A stretch of DNA of 64,000 bases, from the NCBI GenBank assembly GCA_031291175.1, contig JARLJO010000016.1, forward strand, positions 85,496-149,495, given 5' to 3'. The stretch is from Gammaproteobacteria bacterium (GTDB lineage: Bacteria; Pseudomonadota; Gammaproteobacteria; DSM-16500). The position numbers and the translations under genes are program-made. The notes beneath the pieces are model-generated. The model made no database searches, had not been told where the DNA came from, and saw only the letters and a list, made by a program, of their open reading frames with translations. Below, in pieces: positions 45,345 through 55,042 of the stretch (its first letter is position 1; each line of letters begins with the position of its first letter).

Positions 45345-48300
45345 GTGAAGCACAACAAAAGCCAAAAGATTTTTTCTCGCATTAATGTCAAAACTAAAAT
45401 AAAGCAATTGTTAATTTTAGTGTTGACGATGACAATGTTCAGCGTTGTGTATGCTAATCCTGTGTTGGACAATGTCGCCGCAGGTCAAGTGAGGGTCACA
45501 CAATCTCCCAATACCACGGTTGTAAATCAATCTAGTCAACAAGCCATCATCAATTGGAATAGTTTTAATATTGCTGCTGGCGAAAAAACGCAATTTGTTC
45601 AACCCAATGCAAGTAGCGTTGCTTTAAATAGAATTAATGCTTCGCAAGGTGCATCACAAATTTATGGTTCACTCTCTGCCAATGGCCGAATTATTTTAGT
45701 TAATGGGGCGGGTATTCACTTTGGCCCAGGTTCTATGGTCAATGTTGCTGGCTTGATCGCATCAACCTCTGATATTTCCAATGCCAATTTTTTGTCGGGT
45801 AATTATATATTTGATGCTCCGTCTCCTTATGCTGGCTCTATTATTAATGAAGGACAAATCATCGCTGCAAATCATGGCTTAGTTGCGCTGCTGGGTCACA
45901 ACGTACAAAACAATGGATTAATTCAAGCTGAACTTGGCAATATTATTTTGGCGTCAGGAAATAAATTCACATTAGATTTTTACGGTGATCAATTGATTAA
46001 CTTTACCGTTGCTGAAGGCACAGCGGGCGGCAGCGTTACAAACAAGGGAAGCTTGCTCGCTGACGGCGGAAAAATTTTAGTTTCAGCGAAATCAGCGGCA
46101 GGTGTATTAGATAGTGTTATTAACATGGATGGCGTTGCGCAAGCACATTCTGTTGGTGAACAAAATGGCGTTATTATTTTATCTGGTGGAGAACAAGGTG
46201 CTGTACAAGTGTCTGGTAAATTGGACGCTTCAGGCGGAACAGGCACGAGCGGCGGAACGATTAAAGTACTGGGAAACACAATTCATTTAACTTCTACCGC
46301 TTACTTAAATACCAGTGGTGACTTAGGTGGCGGAACTATTTTAGTCGGTGGTAATCTTCATGGTGCGGGACCAGAACAAAATGCATCAACCACCATAGTT
46401 GATGCAGGGGCTATTATGAATGCTAACTCACTGACCGCTGGAAACGGTGGTACAGTCATCGCATGGTCTAATGTTGCCACTTATTTTAACGGTAGCGTCA
46501 CTGCAACAGGTGGCTCACTCAGTGGTGATGGTGGTTTTGTTGAAACATCCGGGCATTATTTAAATATAAGTGATGCAAATATTAATTTACTAGCAGCACA
46601 TGGTAAAACGGGTATTTGGTTGCTTGATCCCGAAAATGTAATCATTCAAGATAACGCTGGTGTTGATTCGGGCGGTAGTTATGACGGTAGTAACCCAAAT
46701 ATATTCACGCCAATTTCCGATACTTCTATTGTTGATGTGACAAATTTACAAAATAACTTAGCGACAGCCAATGTAGAGATTACAACAGGTTCAACGGGTA
46801 GCCAGTTGGGTGATATTACAATTAATACAAATTTGAATTGGAGTGGCGCTAATATATTAACCTTGACTGCGGCAAATAAAATTTATTTTAGCTTTGCTAA
46901 TGGACTTCCTGATCCTAGCTATAATGTGATTACTATTGCAGGCGGAGGTTTAGTATTAAATGCGCCGGGTGGGATTGAGATGGTGTCAGGTGCTTCGATT
47001 AATACTACAGGTAATCAAGTTTTTAATGGCTCTATTAATTTAACAAATTCGCTCTATCTTACTAGCTCATCAGGTAGTATAGCCTTTAATGGACCCATAG
47101 ATGGTGCGAGCTCCATTGAAGCAGGTGCAGCATTGGGCGTTTCAATTAATGCTAATGTGGGTAGTGTAACTCCTATCAGTCAACTTATTCTCGATTCAAA
47201 CCCAGGAGAAGTTGATACGCTGGGAGGAGATGTGCATACAACCTATACCCAAACTTATAATAATCCGCTGTTGTTAAATGCAACAAATATTACGTTAACA
47301 TCGGATGCAACTGCAGATGCAAACTTTCTTCCTTCAACCATTAAATTTGTTTCTTCGGTTGATAGTGCTAGTGGTCTCGTTGGTGGTGCCAACCTAATAC
47401 TCAATTCACCTAATGGTGCGATAGGGATTGGTAATGTAGGTAACACCTCCCCGCTAGCTAGTCTGACTATTCTTCCAAGTACTTATGCTTATGGTGATGC
47501 TTTATATTTGTATGATCCAATTAATGGGAGTTATATTCGTACTATAGGAGATCAAACTTATAATAATAGTATTGTCGTTGGTGCGGCTGACTTTAATCCT
47601 TTTAATTATACAACTAACAATAATTTAATTTTCCAAGGTACTGACGTACAGTTGTTAAAAGATAGTGCTTTAACATATCTAAATTGTTTTGGTTCGTGTC
47701 CTTATTTTAATTTACAATTCGATGTGTCAGGGTCTAATAGTTTGGTACATGGACAAATTAATTATCTTGGTTTAGTAAAAACAGGGACAGGCACATTAAC
47801 AATGGACAGTCCTAGTGGGTTGGGTTTTGGTTATGTATCATCTGGTCTTACTGTAAATGATGGTTTGTTGGTACTAAATAATTTATCTGGAGTTTATATA
47901 CCGATCACGGTAAATGCAGGTGGTCAACTAGAATTAAATAATAGCAGTCTAGACTATAGTTCTTCTTATTTTAATATCAACCTCTTTGCCAACTCTAATA
48001 ATCTAGATAGTTTAATTGCTACAGGCTCGTCTTCCATTACCGGCCCTAATAATTCCATGTTTTTAAATGGAAGCGTGGGCTTGGGTGGAAGTGGTGACTT
48101 AGTAATAAATTCTTCAGTATCTGGCGAGGGTATTTTAATTAAGGATGGTACGGGTACATTAACATTAAATTCTGGAAGTCCAGGGACTAATTACCTTCTT
48201 ACAGTTGTGAATGGCGGTACCTTAATTGTTACGAATAGCGGAACATTTGCAGGCAGTCTGACAGTCAATTCAGGAGCAACAGTTAATTTAAACAATGCCA

Positions 48301-49652
48301 TTATTGATAGCACAATATTTTATTTAGCTGGAAACGGAGTTGATGGTATGGGTGCATTAGTGGGTACTGGTGCCTCCGCTGGTTTGACTAATGGCACAAT
48401 TAATTTAACGGCGGACGCAAGCATTGGTACACTCGATGCAGGCGATATCTTTCAAATAAATTCAACCATTGATGGAAATAATAATTTGACCTTGGCGGGC
48501 CCGGGAACTATTTCAATAGCTGGGCTGGTTGGCAATACCACTCCTCTAGCTTCACTGACTGCAAATGTTGCTAATTTGCAATTGTCGGGTGGGCAAATTC
48601 AAACTGCTGGAAACCAAATTTATAATTCTGCACTTGTGTTACAAAGTGATATGACATTTAATTCGCAAGGAGCGGGAAATATAGCAATTAACAATGGTAT
48701 GTCTGATCAAGGTGCTGGGTATAGCGCAGTACTTACTGGTGCCACAGATAATGCATTTACCCTTGCGGGATCTCTTGCTGTAAAGGACATTACTGTAACA
48801 GGAAATGCGGGCACGAATTCATTATTAGTTCAAACAAATAATCCGCAAACCTGGACTATCAATGGAGCAAATAGTGGTGTGATAACAGGCATTGCAGAAA
48901 TGAGTGGTGCGTTCACTTTTAGTAATATTCAAAATCTGACTGGCGCTAATACAAACGATACATTCATCTTAAGTGGCGGTACTATCAGTGGGAATATTGA
49001 TGGAGCGGGCGGTACGAATACATTGATTCCGGATAATGTTGCAAACATTTGGAACATCACGGGTCCTGATAGTGGTAGCGTCACCGGTGTTAATGCTTTC
49101 AGTCATATTCAAATTCTTATAGGCGGTAACGCTGATAATACTTTCATTTTTTCAGATAACGCAAGTTTAAGTGGTCAGATTGATGCAAGCGCATCTGCAG
49201 GAAATAATATTATTAATTACAGTGCTTATATGACCAATGTCTCGGCTAATTATATAACGCCTACATCAGGAATTATCAATAATAATTTAGGTGTAAATAT
49301 CACTACGTTTCAAGGCATACAAGATATTATTTTTCCCACCATAGCACCAGTGATACCCGTGGATCCGCCTGTTATTAATAATAATGGATCATCTGGCGAA
49401 ACATCTGATCCATCTTCCAGTAATAGCTTTACTTTATCTGCTGCTGCGCAAGCAGCAGTGATTAATGCAGTCACCCCATACAATGATGTAACTTATTTTA
49501 ACGATGGGAAAAATACTTTAAAAGCATTAAGCAATAATAAGTCTAGTTCCTTAATTATTTTCGTTGGTTCGTTAAGTGCAATAATAGCTCAGCTTAAAAA
49601 AGAAGATGCTAATCTTGTCGCAAGTCAAATAATTAATCCCTCTTGTCAGTAA
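45345..49652 (+). CDS. Two-partner-secretion exoprotein (TPS domain, beta-helix)
   Basis: 1,435 residues from GTG 45345, GGAGG 6 nt upstream. A long signal peptide (basic to ~20, LLILVLTMTMFSVVYA to 37) precedes the TPS domain (~38-250). Diagnostic: VALNRINASQGASQIYGSLS and GRIILVNGAGIHFGPGSMVN. The usual NPNG turn reads NGAG (120-123). The body is a beta-helix of short Gly/Asn-rich repeats (GTLTLNSG, NNLTLAGPGTISIAG). The C-terminal ~300 residues (NTWNI/IWNITGPDSGSVTGV, then an Asn/Ser-rich end) resemble the end of the protein at 56617. There is no anchor or autotransporter barrel, so export needs a TpsB pore not found in this window. Confidence 0.88.
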   Translation: MKHNKSQKIFSRINVKTKIKQLLILVLTMTMFSVVYANPVLDNVAAGQVRVTQSPNTTVVNQSSQQAIINWNSFNIAAGEKTQFVQPNASSVALNRINASQGASQIYGSLSANGRIILVNGAGIHFGPGSMVNVAGLIASTSDISNANFLSGNYIFDAPSPYAGSIINEGQIIAANHGLVALLGHNVQNNGLIQAELGNIILASGNKFTLDFYGDQLINFTVAEGTAGGSVTNKGSLLADGGKILVSAKSAAGVLDSVINMDGVAQAHSVGEQNGVIILSGGEQGAVQVSGKLDASGGTGTSGGTIKVLGNTIHLTSTAYLNTSGDLGGGTILVGGNLHGAGPEQNASTTIVDAGAIMNANSLTAGNGGTVIAWSNVATYFNGSVTATGGSLSGDGGFVETSGHYLNISDANINLLAAHGKTGIWLLDPENVIIQDNAGVDSGGSYDGSNPNIFTPISDTSIVDVTNLQNNLATANVEITTGSTGSQLGDITINTNLNWSGANILTLTAANKIYFSFANGLPDPSYNVITIAGGGLVLNAPGGIEMVSGASINTTGNQVFNGSINLTNSLYLTSSSGSIAFNGPIDGASSIEAGAALGVSINANVGSVTPISQLILDSNPGEVDTLGGDVHTTYTQTYNNPLLLNATNITLTSDATADANFLPSTIKFVSSVDSASGLVGGANLILNSPNGAIGIGNVGNTSPLASLTILPSTYAYGDALYLYDPINGSYIRTIGDQTYNNSIVVGAADFNPFNYTTNNNLIFQGTDVQLLKDSALTYLNCFGSCPYFNLQFDVSGSNSLVHGQINYLGLVKTGTGTLTMDSPSGLGFGYVSSGLTVNDGLLVLNNLSGVYIPITVNAGGQLELNNSSLDYSSSYFNINLFANSNNLDSLIATGSSSITGPNNSMFLNGSVGLGGSGDLVINSSVSGEGILIKDGTGTLTLNSGSPGTNYLLTVVNGGTLIVTNSGTFAGSLTVNSGATVNLNNAIIDSTIFYLAGNGVDGMGALVGTGASAGLTNGTINLTADASIGTLDAGDIFQINSTIDGNNNLTLAGPGTISIAGLVGNTTPLASLTANVANLQLSGGQIQTAGNQIYNSALVLQSDMTFNSQGAGNIAINNGMSDQGAGYSAVLTGATDNAFTLAGSLAVKDITVTGNAGTNSLLVQTNNPQTWTINGANSGVITGIAEMSGAFTFSNIQNLTGANTNDTFILSGGTISGNIDGAGGTNTLIPDNVANIWNITGPDSGSVTGVNAFSHIQILIGGNADNTFIFSDNASLSGQIDASASAGNNIINYSAYMTNVSANYITPTSGIINNNLGVNITTFQGIQDIIFPTIAPVIPVDPPVINNNGSSGETSDPSSSNSFTLSAAAQAAVINAVTPYNDVTYFNDGKNTLKALSNNKSSSLIIFVGSLSAIIAQLKKEDANLVASQIINPSCQ

Positions 49653-49699
49653 GCGTCAATTCTTGAGTACCTAAAAACACTTAATCATTTTTAAGGTAC

Positions 49700-49876
49700 T
49701 CAATCCTTGATTTTTATTAAGGATCGCCATATGGAATCTAACTCATGTAAGCTAAAGCGTGACTTCACTTTAAGCCACATTGATTGGAATTGGTCAATGC
49801 TAACATTGTTCTCTAAGGGGTGAGTTTTTTCTGAATTATTAATGTTTTTTTGTGTTGTTACCTTCGTTGGCATTTG
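49700..49876 (-). CDS. Doubtful small ORF
   Basis: 58 codons from ATG (MPTKVTTQKNINNSEKTHPL, ending SIWRSLIKIKD). No good ribosome-binding site, and it overlaps a plus-strand signal-peptide-like fragment. It may be chance. Confidence 0.2.
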   Translation of the reverse strand, partial: QMPTKVTTQKNINNSEKTHPLENNVSIDQFQSMWLKVKSRFSLHELDSIWRSLIKIKD

Positions 49877-49992
49877 CGATTCTGAAATCAGGTTCAACTA
49901 TCAGCTTGCCTAGAGCCTGGACTGATCCTGGTAATGTATACGGATGGGGTTTTAATGGTTATTTTAATATTACATTGATGGTGCCATGGTAG
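49842..49992 (+). pseudogene. Short secreted-protein fragment, frameshifted
   Basis: After a one-base correction in the T-run at 49845-49851, the frame reads MFFVLLPSLAFA (signal peptide), then SGSTISLPRAWTDPG and NVYGWGFNGYFNITLMVPW-stop. Without correction there is a stop before it. It looks like the head of a small secreted protein. Confidence 0.4.
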
Positions 49993-50092
49993 GTCATTTT
50001 ACATTGCAATGTCATTAGCGTTGTTTTGCAAGCCAAGGAGCAGCCAGGCACTATCATTATCTTCGGTATAAAGAGATAAAGCCTGTAAAAAA

Positions 50093-50598
50093 TTAACTTT
50101 CTTGTCCCCAGCCAGGTACCCAAGGATTACCACCATTGTGAGTTGGTGAAGATGCACTGGCAGGCAAACAATATACCACAATATTAAGTTCGCCACCGTT
50201 GTCACTATAATCGGATTGTGCTTCAGTGTTAAAAGCAGCCTGGAGGCAATTTCCGCTAAACCAGGCAGAACCATACCATGAGTCCATACCGCCATGTATA
50301 CCCTGTGTACTGATGGGTATGGCAACTGGATACATAGAAGTGCCCGCTGGGCATCCTCGGTTTAAGGGAGAGTTAGACCATCCAACGCAGTCCACATTCA
50401 TTTGCCAACCATTATAATAATTACTTTGTACGTCTACGTGATAATAAACCGCTAAAACAGAATATTGGCCGCCACCAGCGCCAGGAGCATTGCTTGTGAA
50501 GTAACCCGCAAAAGAAATAGAAATAGGCGTAAGGCATAATGCATAATGCAATCAGTAAAGAAAGTGGCCGACTATGTCGAATGAGCCGTTTTTTGCAT
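50093..50598 (-). pseudogene. Small secreted protein gene with frameshifts
   Basis: The mature part (SFAGYFTSNAPGAGGGQYSV to VVYCLPASASSPTHNGGNPW) has four cysteines and looks like a compact disulfide-bonded secreted protein. A good signal peptide, MQKRLIRHSRPLSLLIALC with Ala-containing cleavage, exists from ATG 50598 but lies in other frames: one base must be removed from the A-run and one near 50530. Either the gene is dead or a shorter product starts at an internal ATG (MHYALC). Another frame stays open from ~50100 to 49999 (ALSLYTEDNDSAWLLLGLQN), so the 3' end may be shifted too. Confidence 0.5.
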
Positions 50599-50756
50599 TA
50601 ATCATTATGATCGATTCTCATTGAGATCAAAGAGTTAGAATAACATTAAACTGAATTTTGCTAAATAAAAAATAATTTAAAATAGAAAAAACTTCAGCGG
50701 AATACCCCCTGCCCTCTCTTGGCATGTGGTGCGAGCGCTGGTTAACAGCCTTAAGT

Positions 50757-51671
50757 TTATCTCATTTTTACTGAAGTAGAATTCGCTTCCTTTTTAAAGC
50801 GAGAAATGATTTCGGTGACTTTCTTTTTAGCATCTACTTCAATGTCATCTAATTCTTTACTACGAGTGTTGTAAGCATCAGACACATTTTTTTCAAGAGC
50901 AGTGTAATTGAAAGCGGATAAACCTTTATTGCGAGTTATCGTATTTAATAATTCAAGATTTAAAGGTATTTCATGTCCGTGTGTGTAAAGCGATTTTCCG
51001 CTGAACAGTGCGGCAGCCGCCTTTTTGAAGAATCTTTCGCTTTCTAAAGCCAGCTCAGATGTTGAGGAGAAAAAATTTCCTAAATCAAGACAGGCAGCTA
51101 ATACTTCAATATAGCCTGTGGTGCCATATAATCCAGCAATCTGATCGCATTTAGCTTGTAATAAAGTGTCTTCCTGTTCGTATGATTCACCCTCGTTGCT
51201 TTTATCAACGATATTTTTGGTGAGCAATTTAATCATGTCGCGTAAGCTGAAATAATCACTTTGCTCAATCGCCAAAAATAATAGAGCTTTCTTTTCTTTT
51301 TCTTCACATGCGCTTGCCTCATGATACAAATAAGATCCGATATGTTGCATAAATACCGTAACAGTTTTACCGCTATCAATGGAAAGAAAATTCATTCCAT
51401 AATAACCCGCCTCTTTTAATACACGAGACCACTCGACATAAACAATATTATTTTCATCTAATTGATTGCAGTATTGATTAAATATCTGTGATTGGTTTGA
51501 CATGCGCATCAGCCAACCTTGATCCGCTCTTACCATCTCGCTGTGTAGAGCTTGTAATTGTGCTGGAGATTTTCCTTTGATGATATCTTCCATTTCTTTT
51601 AAAGTAATCATCTCTTCTGGGGATAGATTGAATAGGCTGGTTGGCTTGTTATTTCCTCTAAAGAAGCTCAT
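50757..51671 (-). CDS. Helical protein downstream of the RasGEF gene, function unknown
   Basis: 304 residues, AGGAG 6 nt before ATG. Mostly helical: SPEEMITLKEMEDIIKGKSP, a middle with KALLFLAIEQSDYFSLRDMI, and a basic C-terminal coil (KELDDIEVDAKKKVTEIISR). It follows the RasGEF gene by 15 bp and is surely co-transcribed. No signal peptide or known domain. Effector or accessory role is suggested only by the operon. Confidence 0.7.
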   Translation of the reverse strand: MSFFRGNNKPTSLFNLSPEEMITLKEMEDIIKGKSPAQLQALHSEMVRADQGWLMRMSNQSQIFNQYCNQLDENNIVYVEWSRVLKEAGYYGMNFLSIDSGKTVTVFMQHIGSYLYHEASACEEKEKKALLFLAIEQSDYFSLRDMIKLLTKNIVDKSNEGESYEQEDTLLQAKCDQIAGLYGTTGYIEVLAACLDLGNFFSSTSELALESERFFKKAAAALFSGKSLYTHGHEIPLNLELLNTITRNKGLSAFNYTALEKNVSDAYNTRSKELDDIEVDAKKKVTEIISRFKKEANSTSVKMR

Positions 51672-51686
51672 GAAGCTCTCCTGATA

Positions 51687-52826
51687 TTACTTGGCACGTA
51701 AACTGACTGAGTGGTCCTTTGATTCATCTGCTTTATTATTTGTTTCAACTGCAGGCTTATAAGTGTAATGCAAACCAACGGAAAAGTCAGGCATCGCTTT
51801 GATGGGAGGAGCTGTGAATGCGTTTGGAATGGTAGTTAATTGCATTGATGAGTCATTTGCTGACATGGCTTTCATCATTAATTGTTGTGAGCTTTTTGAG
51901 GCTGGTGTAGCGCCTTGTTGATTATTATTTGAGGGGTTCGCACCTGCTTCTGATCTTTGTAAATTAGTGAGATCTGGTCCTTGTTTCCAAAGTTGTTTTT
52001 GGCATGCGATTAAGGTTATTCCCGTCTTTGTGCGGTGCTCTTCTTTGTGTTTAGCAATCAGCTCTTTAGAGCGTGCTTCTAATTCCGCTTCTGATAATTT
52101 AGGTGTCGATATCAAAGGATTGGCATTCGATATTTTTAAAGGCGGTAACTGATTTTGTAAGTGCGCAAGCTTATCTTTATAGGTTGCCATTTGCGCATCG
52201 TACTTCGCTTCAATTTCGCGGCGGTTGGCATTGTCATCATTGATTAGACTTTTTTTCTCTTTTAGTCCTGCAAGCGGGCCTGTGAAATCACCCAGATAAG
52301 GAATAACACCCTCTTGTGCCATTCGGTCTTTAGCGTTTTTTAAAAAAGTGGTCGCTTGATCCCATGTCTTATGCGCATTGGGTGATAAGCTCGCCCACAG
52401 ACCATCACGTGCTGTTTTATTTTCATAGCTACTCAGCTTATAAATTTTATTATCATTAAGGCCAGCCATAATGGCATAAGCAGTTGCGACATCTTTCTTC
52501 TCTAATGCTTTTGCCATTAGCATGATCCAGCGCTCGGTGATAAAGGCGCGCTCACTGCCACCGGGACGAGTGATGATATCTTCAACTACCATGGTCGCTA
52601 AGCTATTAAACCGCTGAACATTAGCATCTACACTAGGTGTATGGGGTTTTTTCTTTAATAGTTCATCTGGCTGAATGGATTGAAAAACATGTTTGCTTTC
52701 TTGATATAACTTTTCAGAAATGTCGTTAATAATATTACTTTGAGTTTGTATGTATTTGCTGACATTCCACAACATGGGCATGGAATCAATTTTTGAGTTA
52801 TTTTCATTTCGATAGGATAATGTCAT
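51687..52826 (-). CDS. RasGEF (CDC25-like) domain protein, candidate effector
   Basis: 379 residues. Residues ~68-190 follow the CDC25 catalytic core: NVQRFNSLATMVVEDIITRP (69-88), ITERWIMLMAKALEKKDVAT (96-115) with AIMAGLNDNKIYKLS, then LSPNAHKTWDQATTFL and VIPYLGDFTGPLAGLKEK (174-191), which matches the PCIPFLGxYLxDLxF block. In eukaryotes this domain opens Ras-family GTPases. Bacterial examples are effectors of intracellular pathogens such as Legionella. The C-terminal ~150 residues are coiled then disordered (Ser/Asn/Gln-rich), ending DHSVSLRAK. The classical REM (N-terminal stabilising) domain is not obvious. Gene 50757-51671 follows by 15 bp. Confidence 0.82.
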   Translation of the reverse strand: MTLSYRNENNSKIDSMPMLWNVSKYIQTQSNIINDISEKLYQESKHVFQSIQPDELLKKKPHTPSVDANVQRFNSLATMVVEDIITRPGGSERAFITERWIMLMAKALEKKDVATAYAIMAGLNDNKIYKLSSYENKTARDGLWASLSPNAHKTWDQATTFLKNAKDRMAQEGVIPYLGDFTGPLAGLKEKKSLINDDNANRREIEAKYDAQMATYKDKLAHLQNQLPPLKISNANPLISTPKLSEAELEARSKELIAKHKEEHRTKTGITLIACQKQLWKQGPDLTNLQRSEAGANPSNNNQQGATPASKSSQQLMMKAMSANDSSMQLTTIPNAFTAPPIKAMPDFSVGLHYTYKPAVETNNKADESKDHSVSLRAK

Positions 52827-53133
52827 AAAAACCTCTAAATGAAGGTTAATTACCTACTATTATAGTTGATAAACTTCATTTGGTTGTATATTCAATTAAA
52901 TCAGCATGTTACAAATGCCAAGTCGCGTTTATATTGGTATGTTGATTGTTTTGAGATGGATAGTCATTTGATTGGGGATTCATCAAACCATTTTTGGGTT
53001 AGTGCAAATGTTGGGTTTTGTACCTCAACCCAACCTTGCTACTTCTAAATGATCCATTGTTAAATACTATTCGCATAGTTATAATTGTGCCGATCTGCAG
53101 ATACACTATGTTTACAGCTTAAGGAATGAGCTT
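52827..53133. other. Divergent intergenic region
   Basis: Lies between the RasGEF operon (left, minus) and the DUF3443-like gene (right, plus). Both promoters must be here. No confident promoter elements could be placed. AAGGA at 53120-53125 serves the right gene. Confidence 0.35.
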
Positions 53134-54885
53134 GTGATAAAACGAATTTTAATTTGTATTCTGTTTTTTGTCTGTTGCCCAACTGTTTTCGCCGGCTCGT
53201 TTTTTAATGTTGCAGCGACAGGGCCATCAGCTCAGATTTCGATGACGCTTTGTCTTAATGGAAAAGGCCCTCTTTCCTGCCAAACCTACACTGCTTCGGC
53301 CGCCAATTTAAATATCACCACAACGATACCTAATCATACTTACCCATCAGCAGGCATAAAAATAAATACGCCAGGTTACATGCCAAAGGGCTGTAGTATG
53401 AATGGTAATGGTTACTGTCTGTTTTCAGTTAGTAATACAACAGTGGCAACCATTCCCGCCACACCAACAACATGTCAGGGTACGGCGGATCTCATTGTTT
53501 TTTCGCCAGCAGTAACGAAGGTGAATAATCCGACGGGGAACACGTCAAACCCTTCGCAGCAGTTTACGATTAATATGACGATGTGCAACTCTCAGGGACA
53601 GCCCATTATTCCCAGCAAGAATAATCCAATTCATGTGAATGTTTATGGTGCGCCCAATGGAGTGATTTCACCCGCATCAACAACCGCTAGTACTGGGTTG
53701 GTCACTTTTACCTATAACGGTCAGTCGTTTCCGAATAATATTTTGATCAATGCCTGGATAAATGATAGTACCAATAATGGCGTTGCACTCGGTCAGACGC
53801 AGGTGCTGCAACAAAATCCGTTATCTTGTAGTTATGCACCCGTCAGCTATAATGTACCGCTGGCTCAAGCGTTACCAAATGCCTTACAGATAAAGGCTGA
53901 TATTGGCTATTCCGCCAGTTCGCCAACGAGTACTCTTGCTGTTTACACCATTGATACGGGCTCTTTAGGCATTCTTGTTCCGGCGAATGAGTTGCCCCAA
54001 AACGCAAATGTAATAGGCCCAGGCCCTGTTGGCGTCACCTATTATGACAGCAGCGGAAATACTTTTTCTGGCAATTACTATCTGGCGCCGGTAAGAATAC
54101 AAACAACTACTGGCACCGTAATGACTCAACCCGTAATGGTATTGGCAATTAACAAATCCTACTGTTCAGGGCCAACTACCTTGTCTTGTTATACTAACGG
54201 CGCCCCGCCGCCAACCCTGCATTATATGGGCGTAGGTTTTAATCGCCCTGGGGCTAGTCCCACGAACCCCCAGGATTTGTTTTCTTCGCCCACGGCTAAT
54301 GCCTTTTTGCATGTAACGGATGCCAGTAATGGGACGGATGTGACGCCAGGTTACTACCTTACGCCAAACGACACTTCAGCACCGGCTGGGTTAACACTGG
54401 GTATTAGTTCTGTTGCTAACTACAGTCTTATCAATCTGACGCCCGCGCCGGCCGTACCTGGTGACTTTCTTACGGAGTCTGGGTGTTTCAATTTTACGGG
54501 TAGTGGTACACCTCAATTTTGCGGTACGGTACTCCTCGATGTGGGAATTGACTACATGATAATGCAATTGCCCAAAGCCCAATGGGTCGCCGGAACTCAC
54601 GAATTCAATTCAGCACAGCAGATAGAAGTGGTGAAGGCAGGTACTCCTATGTCGATCTTCTTTGGTAGTCCAACGACAATGCAGTACAGCTTCACCGCGA
54701 TTCAGCAGTTTGTTGAAAACTGTGCTGGTGACTCGGGTACAAACAATGTTGCCCCTTGTTATGCGCAATTGATAGATAGCACCGCGACGGGTCAGATTTT
54801 CGTTAATACTGGTCGGCGTCCATTGTACCAGTACGACTATCTTTACCAGGGGCAGTGCGGACAAGTGGGATTTTATAAATTCTAA
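53134..54885 (+). CDS. Secreted DUF3443-like protein with aspartic-protease-like motif
   Basis: 583 residues from GTG 53134, AAGGA 8 nt upstream. Signal peptide IKRILICILFFVCCPTVFA. Residues ~20-108 are the same module as the beta-helix protein at 4797-7127: LCLNGKGPLSCQTYTASA, TIPNHTYPSAGIKINTPGY. An Ig-like segment with PSTTASTGLVTFTYNG-type strands follows (~120-230). From ~240 it resembles DUF3443: NVPLAQALPNALQIKADIGY and VYTIDTGSLGILVPANEL. The IDTGS triplet looks like the first half-site of aspartic proteases. The second half reads LLDVGIDYMIM, where the Gly-containing triplet is altered. Whether it is catalytic is unknown. Confidence 0.8.
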   Translation: MIKRILICILFFVCCPTVFAGSFFNVAATGPSAQISMTLCLNGKGPLSCQTYTASAANLNITTTIPNHTYPSAGIKINTPGYMPKGCSMNGNGYCLFSVSNTTVATIPATPTTCQGTADLIVFSPAVTKVNNPTGNTSNPSQQFTINMTMCNSQGQPIIPSKNNPIHVNVYGAPNGVISPASTTASTGLVTFTYNGQSFPNNILINAWINDSTNNGVALGQTQVLQQNPLSCSYAPVSYNVPLAQALPNALQIKADIGYSASSPTSTLAVYTIDTGSLGILVPANELPQNANVIGPGPVGVTYYDSSGNTFSGNYYLAPVRIQTTTGTVMTQPVMVLAINKSYCSGPTTLSCYTNGAPPPTLHYMGVGFNRPGASPTNPQDLFSSPTANAFLHVTDASNGTDVTPGYYLTPNDTSAPAGLTLGISSVANYSLINLTPAPAVPGDFLTESGCFNFTGSGTPQFCGTVLLDVGIDYMIMQLPKAQWVAGTHEFNSAQQIEVVKAGTPMSIFFGSPTTMQYSFTAIQQFVENCAGDSGTNNVAPCYAQLIDSTATGQIFVNTGRRPLYQYDYLYQGQCGQVGFYKF

Positions 54886-54937
54886 TTTTGTGAGTTTAGC
54901 GATCCGAATAAATACGGACTAGATGGCATTCTTCTAT

Positions 54938-54981
54938 CCTGAGTTTTCGGTAATATGGCGCAGTCTTGCCGAAAACACAGG
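54938..54981. terminator. Inverted repeat after the DUF3443-like gene
   Basis: CCTGAGTTTTCGG and CCGAAAACACAGG pair with one mismatch around an 18-nt loop, between two convergent genes. No clear T-tract. Confidence 0.5.
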
Positions 54982-55042
54982 AAGGAGTTGTATTTGATTT
55001 GAGTTTTCTTGATATTAGGCTCTACTCTTCAGAAGAGGTGAT

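Noticed and set aside
49999..50325. 108-codon minus-strand ORF
   Set aside because: Mostly an alternative frame of the secreted-protein pseudogene; only its last ~35 codons look protein-like, which I noted under that gene instead.
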